A stretch of DNA of 64,000 nt from assembly GCA_017640665.1 (NCBI GenBank), contig JAEPQE010000001.1, forward strand, positions 62,001 through 126,000, read 5' to 3'. This stretch comes from Balneolaceae bacterium (GTDB lineage Bacteria; Bacteroidota; Rhodothermia; Balneolales; Balneolaceae). Shown here piece by piece: positions 26,901 through 32,702 of the stretch; position 1 is the stretch's first letter; each line of letters starts with the position of its first letter. A model generated the notes under the pieces. It made no database searches. It saw only the letters and a program-made list of their open reading frames with translations, and was not told the DNA's origin. The position numbers and the translations under genes were made by a program.

Positions 26901-28124
26901 ATCGGTGGTATTATTAAGTGCTGGAAGAGATACATCTACATATTGACCAGCACCAAAATTCGTAGTAAGGGCTTCAGGATCTGATGTAACCACCAAAAAA
27001 CTATCCGGAAGAATGACCAAATCCTCCTCAGAAATTGTTGCTAGAGAGTTGTTATCTCCTATTTCCCAATCTTTAAGGTTTAGATATTTGGAACTGGTAT
27101 TCCGCAGTTCAATATATTCGGGTAAATCTGTTCCGGGGGGAGGGTCTTTGAGAAATTCATTAATGATGATGTCTCCCGTTTCAAACTCGTCAAACACAAA
27201 AAAAATAAAACTGGTATCGGTAAGTACGGTGTCGTTAACCGATGATTCTATTCCTGAAACACTCAATTGGTTTTCTCCACCGGGAATTATATCTGTGAAA
27301 GTAATTCTAAGCGCATTACTTCCCTGATTTGAAAACGATTGGGGATTGATACTGTCATTCAGTTCGAAATCTGTGGTGGCTACTGAAGAGAAATCAATAT
27401 CCCGAGAAAAACTGAAATCGATTTCCGTTTCACTAAATACTGAGAAAGAATCCACTAATAGTGGATCTACAATTACGGGAGGGGGATTTACTTTAAAATC
27501 GAAATAATAATCATCCACCCGGGTGCTTGAATAGGTTACCAGTACCCCGAAGAATGCCGAACTGGTATAAGTATTGTCGTTTGCAGTGTTACCTGAATTT
27601 TTTAGCTCCCCGTTGTATCCTTCACCCACTTCTATGCTCCAATTCCCGGATGCATCGCGTGTGACTTTAATTCGGTAAGACCCTCCGGAATCAAATATCG
27701 TTGTATCCTCCAAAACTGTGGTTTGTGCCCCCGCATCTAAGCGGACAATCTTGAAAACATCATCGCCGGTCTGACCAATTCGAACCGCATAACCATTAAC
27801 AGCTCCGGATAAATCCGAAATATCGCTCATCAATACGATCTCAGCTTTATTCCCATTGGATGGAGCTGTTCCATCAATACGAACAAAGAACTCCCACTCT
27901 CCTACTGTGTTCGATGATGGCGTAGACAGATATGAACTCGCTGCCTCATTATCATCAAGCCGAAGTACATTATTCCCATCAAGATCGAAAATCACAAAAT
28001 TACTGTCTGCACCACTCCAGACTGGATTAGCTGTGAAATCACCATCTGAGAAATCATCCTCAAAATTCTGAGCGAAAAGTGACGCCGATATTAATAAAAG
28101 ACTTATAGTAAACAGGAATTTCAT
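23964..28124 (-). CDS. Giant secreted protein with four lamin-tail domains
   Basis: This is a secreted protein of about 1386 residues. After a signal peptide (1-18, ending SLFAQ) comes a LamG/glucanase-like sandwich (about 20-195). Four lamin-tail domains begin at about 320 (NEFLKDPPPG), 587 (NEFMYDPADAY), 841 (NEILYRRED) and 1090 (NEIMYDPLADP). Each has an (E)YIELRN or EFVELYN strand and a GG(D)..SLERR ending. Bacterial Ig-like modules (PPDIESFEF...) lie between them. The C-terminus (from about 1285, SFSPNPFSPDDDG) matches the FlgD-like/gliding-motility T9SS tail. It is probably a surface adhesin or matrix protein. The start is set at MKFLFTIS (28124); the frame extends 96 bases upstream through the leader. 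Confidence 0.85.
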   Translation of the reverse strand: MKFLFTISLLLISASLFAQNFEDDFSDGDFTANPVWSGADSNFVIFDLDGNNVLRLDDNEAASSYLSTPSSNTVGEWEFFVRIDGTAPSNGNKAEIVLMSDISDLSGAVNGYAVRIGQTGDDVFKIVRLDAGAQTTVLEDTTIFDSGGSYRIKVTRDASGNWSIEVGEGYNGELKNSGNTANDNTYTSSAFFGVLVTYSSTRVDDYYFDFKVNPPPVIVDPLLVDSFSVFSETEIDFSFSRDIDFSSVATTDFELNDSINPQSFSNQGSNALRITFTDIIPGGENQLSVSGIESSVNDTVLTDTSFIFFVFDEFETGDIIINEFLKDPPPGTDLPEYIELRNTSSKYLNLKDWEIGDNNSLATISEEDLVILPDSFLVVTSDPEALTTNFGAGQYVDVSLPALNNTTDQIRVFDGTGTLIDSLEYNPDWGGVDVALERRTQNAASTLQANWGDSPDKIGTPGRTNDIEPDTTPPDIESFEFLNDSTLEIIFTEAIAQIPAETLINYELVAGSGNDFSLPGIQSVDLVEPDTVIIAFNAAFQGDGNGESYSLTIENQEDFFGNTANELTFDFEFREFDTALEGEVALNEFMYDPADAYSEFVELYNHTNKTFNLQNWTFNDNSGNRRTITFETYALSPDQFVLLAPDSTIVENFPGTPLLRVSGFPALNNSTDDLVLRDSDGVLIDSLTYSSSWGGDEISLERRSVEVSGIFQANWGDSPSPELATPGQQNAIEPDTVAPFVESVLIINAETVILNFSETLVESFALDLENYNITPTQTASEIVLNQDSVSITLAQALSDGEKLTVEVLNQRDIFGNINDSDLVEAVYFEITPALKNEVVINEILYRREDELSPEFVELYNPTNKNFDLSGWELIDAGNNDAEISEGIFLPAGEYLILTDREDFANTLSNAIYLSDFPSLNDSGDGVIIKNAEGITIDSLFYQASWGGDSPGVSLERKDPGRASNDASNWASSTAQGGFSAGAQSSVFEEDVTPPEIIFATQIDSVVQIVFSEFVRTSTQTIINVNGIDVELLELNGNQVIVEWTPAPVALPKSLNATNIDVTVSDILDIKGNVASEISSPIASPASKGDVIINEIMYDPLADPEDNLPDQTEYLELYNRSNAAISLEGIFLHDAPDEENEFQSIEPVSTQYKWIEPGGYFLIYSEDEASVFSESKTAEYFGLEGESDQFTMRVDRSSLSLASSDDAIYLADSTGATIDSVFFDESWQNPNVFDTDGIALERINPLGESNDESNWSSSTHVSGGTPNFRNTIFQDPGAPPESAGISFSPNPFSPDDDGFEDNLFINYTLDAPDYLLRVRIFDRYGRQVRELANNAQAGFMGSLTWDGLTDDRKKNRVGIYIVLFEAYNSANGSDRTFKETVVLARMF

Positions 28125-28193
28125 GGACTCAGGATAGTTTACCCGAACGACTTTATCAACTTGTGAACTAAGTCTTAATGATGAATTAACTAC

Positions 28194-28229
28194 AAAAAAA
28201 TAGGGTAAAAGGTTATCCACCTTTTACCC
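28194..28229 (-). terminator. Intrinsic terminator inside the leader of the lamin-tail gene
   Basis: On the minus strand GGGTAAAAGG pairs perfectly with CCTTTTACCC (10 bp, 7-base loop), then TA and seven T residues (28194-28200). It faces the lamin-tail gene and lies about 70 bases before its start codon, a position expected of an attenuator. Confidence 0.7.
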
Positions 28230-28321
28230 CTGGAAGGACATTGAGAGTATTAACTCTCAAGGCAATGATTGTCGTCTCTATGCTTGGTAAGTCAGACCGA
28301 TTAGAGAAGAACTCCTTACAG
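28194..28321 (-). ncRNA. Candidate structured RNA or leader with multi-branch fold
   Basis: Read on the minus strand, four helices nest consistently. P1 closes with CTGTAAGGA (28313-28321) against TCCTTCCAG (28230-28238), 8 of 9 pairs. P2 pairs TCTCTA (28302-28307) with TAGAGA (28275-28280). P3 is the perfect hairpin TTGAGAGT-TAAT-ACTCTCAA (28241-28260). A terminator hairpin (28203-28229) plus seven U residues follows. It lies 70 bases upstream of the lamin-tail gene start. It could be a stand-alone small RNA or a transcription-attenuating leader of that gene. I recognise no known riboswitch or RNA family. No convincing promoter upstream was found, which keeps confidence low. Confidence 0.4.
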
Positions 28322-28385
28322 ATTTTTTGTACTTTTTTTGTGAAATTTTTAATACGACTTAACTCACTAATAAACAGGACCTGGA

Positions 28386-28772
28386 ATGCGAAGTTTACCT
28401 TTCTACATGGATGATTTAAACGGCGGCTTTATGAAATTAGAAGGAATTCTGCGCGTTGAGAAGGAAAAATTGTACCTCGAATTCCAAAAAACAGACGCTA
28501 TTCTGGAAACTTATAAGTCTGACGTCAAGGAGATAGAGATCGATATCTCGGAAATATCGATGATGGAATACAAGAAAGGGCTGTTCTCAAGTAAGTTGAC
28601 GATCCACGCAAAACGGGCTATTACTTTTCAGGATTTACCCGGAAACGGATTAACAGAACGGGTACTGAAAGTGAAAAAGAAGCATCGCGAAATTGCAGCG
28701 TCTATTTCTTCTAATATAAATCTTGCTCTCTCCGAACGTCGTTTGAATGAATTAAATGGAGATGATGAATGA
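28386..28772 (+). CDS. Small protein of unknown function, PH-like paralogue A
   Basis: This 128-residue soluble protein has no signal peptide or membrane segment. The predicted pattern is a run of short beta strands and a C-terminal helix (IAASISSNINLALSERRLNEL), as in a bacterial PH-like fold; this fold call is an inference. The next gene is a clear paralogue sharing KGLF..KL.I and the LALSERRL ending. Its stop codon overlaps that start by 4 bases (ATGA). It is the first gene of a short plus-strand set ending with a membrane protein. Confidence 0.7.
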   Translation: MRSLPFYMDDLNGGFMKLEGILRVEKEKLYLEFQKTDAILETYKSDVKEIEIDISEISMMEYKKGLFSSKLTIHAKRAITFQDLPGNGLTERVLKVKKKHREIAASISSNINLALSERRLNELNGDDE

Positions 28773-29149
28773 GCTTTGCATTCAACTATTCTCTGCTTAA
28801 TCCCAATGAGATTCCACCGCTCAAATATGTTAAAGGAGTGCTGAGTATAGAAGGTGAAGAACTTCTTTTTGAATACAAATTATATGATCCACAGGGAAAT
28901 GTTCTAAGTACGCTCAATAAGTTCTCGATTAACGTTGAATACTTGAAAAGTATCGAGTTGATGAAAGGGCTGTTCAAGGCCAAATTGATTATTCGAACTA
29001 CTCAAATGGTTTTTCTGGAACCTTTGCCCGGAAGCAAACAAGGCTCCATCACCTTAGAAATAAAGCGAGAAGATCGAAATCATGCACAGGATTTTGCCAG
29101 TAAACTGAAAATTGCTCTTTCGGAGAGAAAACTTCGGGATTTAGATTAG
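28769..29149 (+). CDS. Small protein of unknown function, PH-like paralogue B
   Basis: This 126-residue paralogue of the previous gene aligns in the centre (KGLFKAKLIIRTTQMVFLEP against KGLFSSKLTIHAKRAITFQD) and at the end (IALSERKLRDL against LALSERRLNEL). The N-terminal part differs more: an FEYKLYDPQGN hairpin replaces LEFQKTD. It has no export signal. Translation is coupled to the first copy by ATGA, so the two may form a heterodimer. A heptamer repeat begins 2 bases after its stop. Confidence 0.7.
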   Translation: MSFAFNYSLLNPNEIPPLKYVKGVLSIEGEELLFEYKLYDPQGNVLSTLNKFSINVEYLKSIELMKGLFKAKLIIRTTQMVFLEPLPGSKQGSITLEIKREDRNHAQDFASKLKIALSERKLRDLD

Positions 29150-29150
29150 A

Positions 29151-29213
29151 TTCGTTATTCGTTATTCGTTATTCGTTATTCGTTATTCGTTATTCGTTAT
29201 TCGTTATTCGTTA
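29151..29213 (+). repeat. Perfect heptamer array (TTCGTTA) x 9
   Basis: Nine identical copies of TTCGTTA lie head to tail (63 bases). The array starts 2 bases after the preceding stop codon and ends 6 bases before the next start codon, with AAGGTG beginning at its last base. Copy-number change would alter the spacing between the two genes without changing any reading frame. Confidence 0.95.
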
Positions 29214-29219
29214 AGGTGA

Positions 29220-29660
29220 ATGTTGGAACAATTTGAAAACATAGAAAAACCGCTTGTGTATCGATTGACTGATCAGTGGGTACCTAAACTTCTTTTTGTT
29301 GAGTTTCTTCTATTGATTTTATCTGGTCTTTATTTATTTGGCTTCTCCGAAAGTATAAGCACCCAAATTAAAGCTTTATTTCTTTCAGCAGGAAGCTATT
29401 TTGGAATTAAGTGGATCCATTATGGTCATGCAAGAAAGAACCCTTCCATGCGAGCTAATATCTTTCGTGCATTCATTGCCTTCTTTTGGGGAGCTGGGCT
29501 CTTCCTTGGTTTCATTGTACCCATTATTGGACTACTAAATTCTGATTCAGACTTAAAACTAACGATTCTCATTTTCTCTTTGTCCGGTTTAGCAACGGCA
29601 TTAGGTGCATCCCACTCTTGGAAATATAGTTTTCAAATTAAAGCTGAAGAAGAAAACTAG
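29220..29660 (+). CDS. Small integral membrane protein of unknown function
   Basis: This 146-residue protein has about four membrane helices, roughly at residues 22-42, 48-66, 84-108 and 115-132. It ends in a short charged tail (KAEEEN). I recognise no family. The start ATG 29220 has a purine-rich sequence AAGGTG five bases upstream, immediately after the heptamer array. It closes the set begun by the two PH-like paralogues. A membrane partner for them is plausible but is inference from position only. Confidence 0.65.
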   Translation: MLEQFENIEKPLVYRLTDQWVPKLLFVEFLLLILSGLYLFGFSESISTQIKALFLSAGSYFGIKWIHYGHARKNPSMRANIFRAFIAFFWGAGLFLGFIVPIIGLLNSDSDLKLTILIFSLSGLATALGASHSWKYSFQIKAEEEN

Positions 29661-29661
29661 T

Positions 29662-29800
29662 CCTCCCTTGAGGGAGGTGGATTCTGATCGACTAGATCAG
29701 AAGACGGAGGGTGTTCTTCGACTCAAAACTTAGTTACCACACAAACACCCCTCAGAATAAATCGGGAACTGCCAATTTATTCATCTCCCCTCAAGGGGAG
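29662..29800 (+). repeat. Dispersed palindromic intergenic repeat (CTCCCCTCAAGGGGAG family, copy 2)
   Basis: It opens with CCTCCCTTGAGGGAGG and closes with CTCCCCTCAAGGGGAG. The inner pair is GGAGGGTGTT / AACACCCCT. It shares borders and core with 8087-8206. It lies between convergent genes (29660 and 29803) and fills the gap. Confidence 0.6.
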
Positions 29801-29802
29801 AC

Positions 29803-30852
29803 TTACTTCAAATAACCTTTACTCTTCAATAATTCCGCATTCAAAATTGCCCCGCCGGCTGCACCACGGATCGTGTTGTGTGCCATGCATACAAAACTGA
29901 TATCGAAAATTTCGGCTTCTCTTAGGCGGCCTATATGTAGCTGCATGCCCCCTTCCTGATTGGCATGAAGTCGTGGCTGGGGATAATTGATACGATCGTG
30001 TAGTTTAATTACTTCTTTAGGAGCTGAAGGTAAATCCAAATCTGCAATTGGGTTGTTGAAATTCAGAACGGCTTCCTTTACCTCATCAATGCTGGAGGGC
30101 TTTTTTGTCAGCTTCACATTCACCGCAGCCATATGTCCATTTAGGGTAGGAACACGAGTGCAAGTCGCATCAACCGGATAAGAAGGTCTCTTAATAACCC
30201 CATTCTTTAGAGCACCTAACAATTTCTGGGTTTCGGGAGCAATTTTTGGTTCTTCTCCACCGATAAACGGAACCACATTTCCGAGAATATCCAGACTTGC
30301 AACTCCCGGATAACCTGCTCCTGAAATTGCCTGCATGGTTGTTACTTGCAGAGCTTCTATTCCAAAAGCATCATAAATAGGTTTGAGAGCCAGAGATAGA
30401 GGAACTGCCACACAATTCGGATTTGTCACAATCCAACCGGAACCGTCTTCAGTAAATGTCTGCGTTTTAATAAGCTCGATGTGATCAGGATTTACTTCCG
30501 GTACTAATAATGGTACCGTTGGGTCCTGTCGGTAATTCTTGGCATTGGAAATCACCGGGATTCCTGCTCTCGCCAAATCGCCTTCAATCTTAGTGGCTAC
30601 GGAAGAATCTAATCCTGAAAACACAAAATCAACTTTCTTGAGTGAATCGGGAGTACAAGTGGATACTGTCATATCAGCGATATAATCCGGCTGATTTACA
30701 TCCTCAATCCAGTTCACAGCTTCTTTGTAAGTCTTTCCTGCTGATCGTTCTGATGCTCCAAGAACTGCTATTTCAAACCAGGGGTGTCCCTGAAGTAAAC
30801 GAATAAATTTTTGTCCAACAGCGCCTGTGGCGCCTAATATTCCAACTTTCAT
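29803..30852 (-). CDS. asd: Aspartate-semialdehyde dehydrogenase (archaeal/fungal-like branch)
   Basis: This 349-residue enzyme reduces aspartyl phosphate to aspartate semialdehyde with NADPH, the branch point to Lys, Met and Thr. The NADP loop GATGAVGQ starts at residue 7, the catalytic Cys147 lies in VTNPNCVAVPL, and RVPTLNGHMAAVNV with its conserved Arg is near 240. The longer central part and the NPNC form resemble the archaeal/fungal branch. ATG 30852 gives the normal N-terminus MKVGILGATGAVG; the frame continues 135 bases upstream through a repeat. It is divergent from glyS, and its upstream sequence contains TTAATTC TTAATTG heptamers. Confidence 0.92.
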   Translation of the reverse strand: MKVGILGATGAVGQKFIRLLQGHPWFEIAVLGASERSAGKTYKEAVNWIEDVNQPDYIADMTVSTCTPDSLKKVDFVFSGLDSSVATKIEGDLARAGIPVISNAKNYRQDPTVPLLVPEVNPDHIELIKTQTFTEDGSGWIVTNPNCVAVPLSLALKPIYDAFGIEALQVTTMQAISGAGYPGVASLDILGNVVPFIGGEEPKIAPETQKLLGALKNGVIKRPSYPVDATCTRVPTLNGHMAAVNVKLTKKPSSIDEVKEAVLNFNNPIADLDLPSAPKEVIKLHDRINYPQPRLHANQEGGMQLHIGRLREAEIFDISFVCMAHNTIRGAAGGAILNAELLKSKGYLK

Positions 30853-30894
30853 GGTACAATTAAGAATTAAGTGAATGAGTGTGAGTCTTAAGAT

Positions 30895-30960
30895 AGGCAC
30901 AAAGGCACTCAGGCACACAGACTTTTTTAACTTTGTGCCTTTGTTCCTCTGTGCCTGAGT
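30895..30960 (+). repeat. Inverted and direct repeat between asd and glyS
   Basis: AGGCACAAAG (30895-30904) pairs with CTTTGTGCCT (30931-30940), and ACTCAGGCAC (30907-30916) pairs with GTGCCTGAGT (30951-30960). The two pairs cross, so the element is built of short repeated words (GGCAC, TTTGTGCCT). A related motif (GCACCTTTGTCCCTCTGTGC) appears at 47824-47843, upstream of dnaK. It is probably a dispersed repeat. Confidence 0.5.
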
Positions 30961-31018
30961 TACTAAATCCTTATCTTCACCGCTCATCTAAAACTCACTA
31001 ACCGAAGATCTGTTTTTC

Positions 31019-32632
31019 ATGTCGAATTTAGACAGCCTGGACAAAATCGTTTCCCTAGCCAAAGCACGTGGCTTTATCTTTCAATCCTCTGAAATTTATG
31101 GTGGATTAAGCGCCGTGTACGATTACGGTCCTTTGGGCGTGGAATTGAAACGAAACATCCGCAATGCCTGGTGGAAAGAAATGACCCAGCGCCATGATAA
31201 TATCGTCGGGATTGATGCGGCCATCTTTATGCACCCAAAGGTATGGGAAGCTTCGGGACACGTTGCCGGATTCAATGATCCTATGATTGACGACAAGCAG
31301 TCTAAGAAGCGGTATCGAGCAGATATGATTATTGAGCAAGAAATTCTTCGAAGACTTAATAAGCTAGAAGCAAAGAATATACCCAGCATCACAAATATTA
31401 TGTCTGCGTTCAGTAGACATCTTCAAGAAAATTATCGTGACAGGGATATTGAGTCTTTTAAAGAAATTGAGTTTGAACGCTTTTACGATAATTATGATGA
31501 GATAATTGAAGATCCATCAGAAAGAGAACAAGTTTTTGAACTGATCTACCTAGACTTTTTAGTTGCAACGGCTGGCACCCGTAAAAGCCTGACGGAAGAT
31601 TTGTACGATATCATCATAGAGAATGAAATCCGTGCGCCGGAATCAGGCGCTTTTGACTGGACTGAAGTTCGCCAGTTCAACCTGATGTTCAAAACTGCTT
31701 TTGGAGCAACTGCATCCGAAGACGATGCCGTGTATCTGCGACCGGAAACTGCTCAGGGGATTTTCGTGAACTATAAAAATGTGATGGACACCAGCCGGGT
31801 TTCGGTACCTTTCGGGATTGCGCAAACCGGTAAAGCTTTCCGAAATGAAGTAGTAGCACGACAGTTTGTATTCCGCATGCGTGAGTTTGAACAAATGGAA
31901 ATGCAATATTTTGTAGAACCAGGAACCGATGCAGACGCCTACAAAGAGTGGAAGGAAAAGCGTGTTGAATGGCATAAAAACATTGGTATCCGCGAAGAAA
32001 ATTTGAGATTCCTTCCCCATCCTGAAGATAAGCTCGCTCATTATGCACTTGCTGCAGATGATATTCAGTATCAATTCCCGATTGGCTGGCAGGAAGTAGA
32101 AGGAATTCATAACCGTTCAGATTTCGATTTAACTCAGCATCAGGAATTCTCCGGGAAAAAACTGGACTACTTCGACCAAAAGAATAACAAACGCTACACT
32201 CCGTATGTGATTGAGACTTCAATAGGACTTGACCGCTGTACCTTGATGGTTCTTTGTGATGCTTATCGTGAGGAAGAAGTGGACGGTGACAAACGAGTCG
32301 TACTAAAAATGCATCCGGAACTAGCGCCAATCCAGGTTGGAGTGTTTCCGTTAATCAAAAAGCCAGAGCTTCAGGACATTGCTCACAAGATAGCCGGAAA
32401 TCTTCGGGAAGATTACTCTGTTCAGTATGATGAAGCTGGCTCCATTGGTAAGCGTTATCGCCGACTGGATGAAGCCGGAACTCCATTCTGCATCACTGTA
32501 GATTTCGATACCATCGAAAAAGATAATCAAGTGACCATCCGATACAGAGATGATATGAGTCAGGTGCGAATTCCTTTAGATAAAATTGCAGATGCTGTTA
32601 GAGATGGAATGAAGGATTGGAAGGCGGAGTAA
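31019..32632 (+). CDS. glyS: Glycine--tRNA ligase, dimeric type
   Basis: This 537-residue class II synthetase charges tRNA-Gly with glycine and ATP. It is the single-chain dimeric type, not the alpha2beta2 type. Family marks are SEIYGGLSAVYDYGPLG near residue 23, RADMIIEQEIL near 101, motif-2 region RNEVVARQFVFRMREFEQ near 275-292 and motif-3 region ETSIGLDR near 400. The anticodon-binding domain (from about 425, LAPIQVGVFPL) is complete. An insert of about 100 residues lies between the first half of the catalytic core and WTEVRQFNLMFKT; its CPISG-type Cys is replaced by APESG. Confidence 0.95.
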   Translation: MSNLDSLDKIVSLAKARGFIFQSSEIYGGLSAVYDYGPLGVELKRNIRNAWWKEMTQRHDNIVGIDAAIFMHPKVWEASGHVAGFNDPMIDDKQSKKRYRADMIIEQEILRRLNKLEAKNIPSITNIMSAFSRHLQENYRDRDIESFKEIEFERFYDNYDEIIEDPSEREQVFELIYLDFLVATAGTRKSLTEDLYDIIIENEIRAPESGAFDWTEVRQFNLMFKTAFGATASEDDAVYLRPETAQGIFVNYKNVMDTSRVSVPFGIAQTGKAFRNEVVARQFVFRMREFEQMEMQYFVEPGTDADAYKEWKEKRVEWHKNIGIREENLRFLPHPEDKLAHYALAADDIQYQFPIGWQEVEGIHNRSDFDLTQHQEFSGKKLDYFDQKNNKRYTPYVIETSIGLDRCTLMVLCDAYREEEVDGDKRVVLKMHPELAPIQVGVFPLIKKPELQDIAHKIAGNLREDYSVQYDEAGSIGKRYRRLDEAGTPFCITVDFDTIEKDNQVTIRYRDDMSQVRIPLDKIADAVRDGMKDWKAE

Positions 32633-32655
32633 TTGACCACGAACGTATGACCTAC

Positions 32656-32688
32656 GACCAAAGAACCGAATATCGGTTATCTTTGGTC
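32656..32688. terminator. Hairpin between convergent glyS and CotH genes
   Basis: GACCAAAGA pairs with TCTTTGGTC (9 bp) and then ACCGA with TCGGT (5 bp), with a 2-base bulge and a 3-base loop. It lies in the 70-base gap between convergent genes. A long T-tract is missing on either side, so it is best seen as a shared bidirectional stop structure of uncertain strength. Confidence 0.5.
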
Positions 32689-32702
32689 TTTGGTACTAAG
32701 CC

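Noticed and set aside
28194-28321. Assignment of the structured element to SRP RNA, 6S RNA, RNase P RNA or tmRNA
   Set aside because: The SRP loop motif is absent, the fold has a junction rather than the single long 6S helix, and the length is far below RNase P and tmRNA.
28313-28345. A plus-strand terminator formed by the closing helix and the TTTTTTGTACTTTTTTTG run
   Set aside because: The helix arms are about 75 bases apart with branches between, unlike a compact terminator hairpin; the minus-strand hairpin with direct U-tract is much stronger.
29151-29213. CRISPR array
   Set aside because: The units are 7 bases and contiguous without spacers; the same holds for 38715-38824.
31643-32330. 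Long minus-strand open frames inside glyS
   Set aside because: They are overlaps of a firmly identified gene in other frames, with no start context or recognisable domains.
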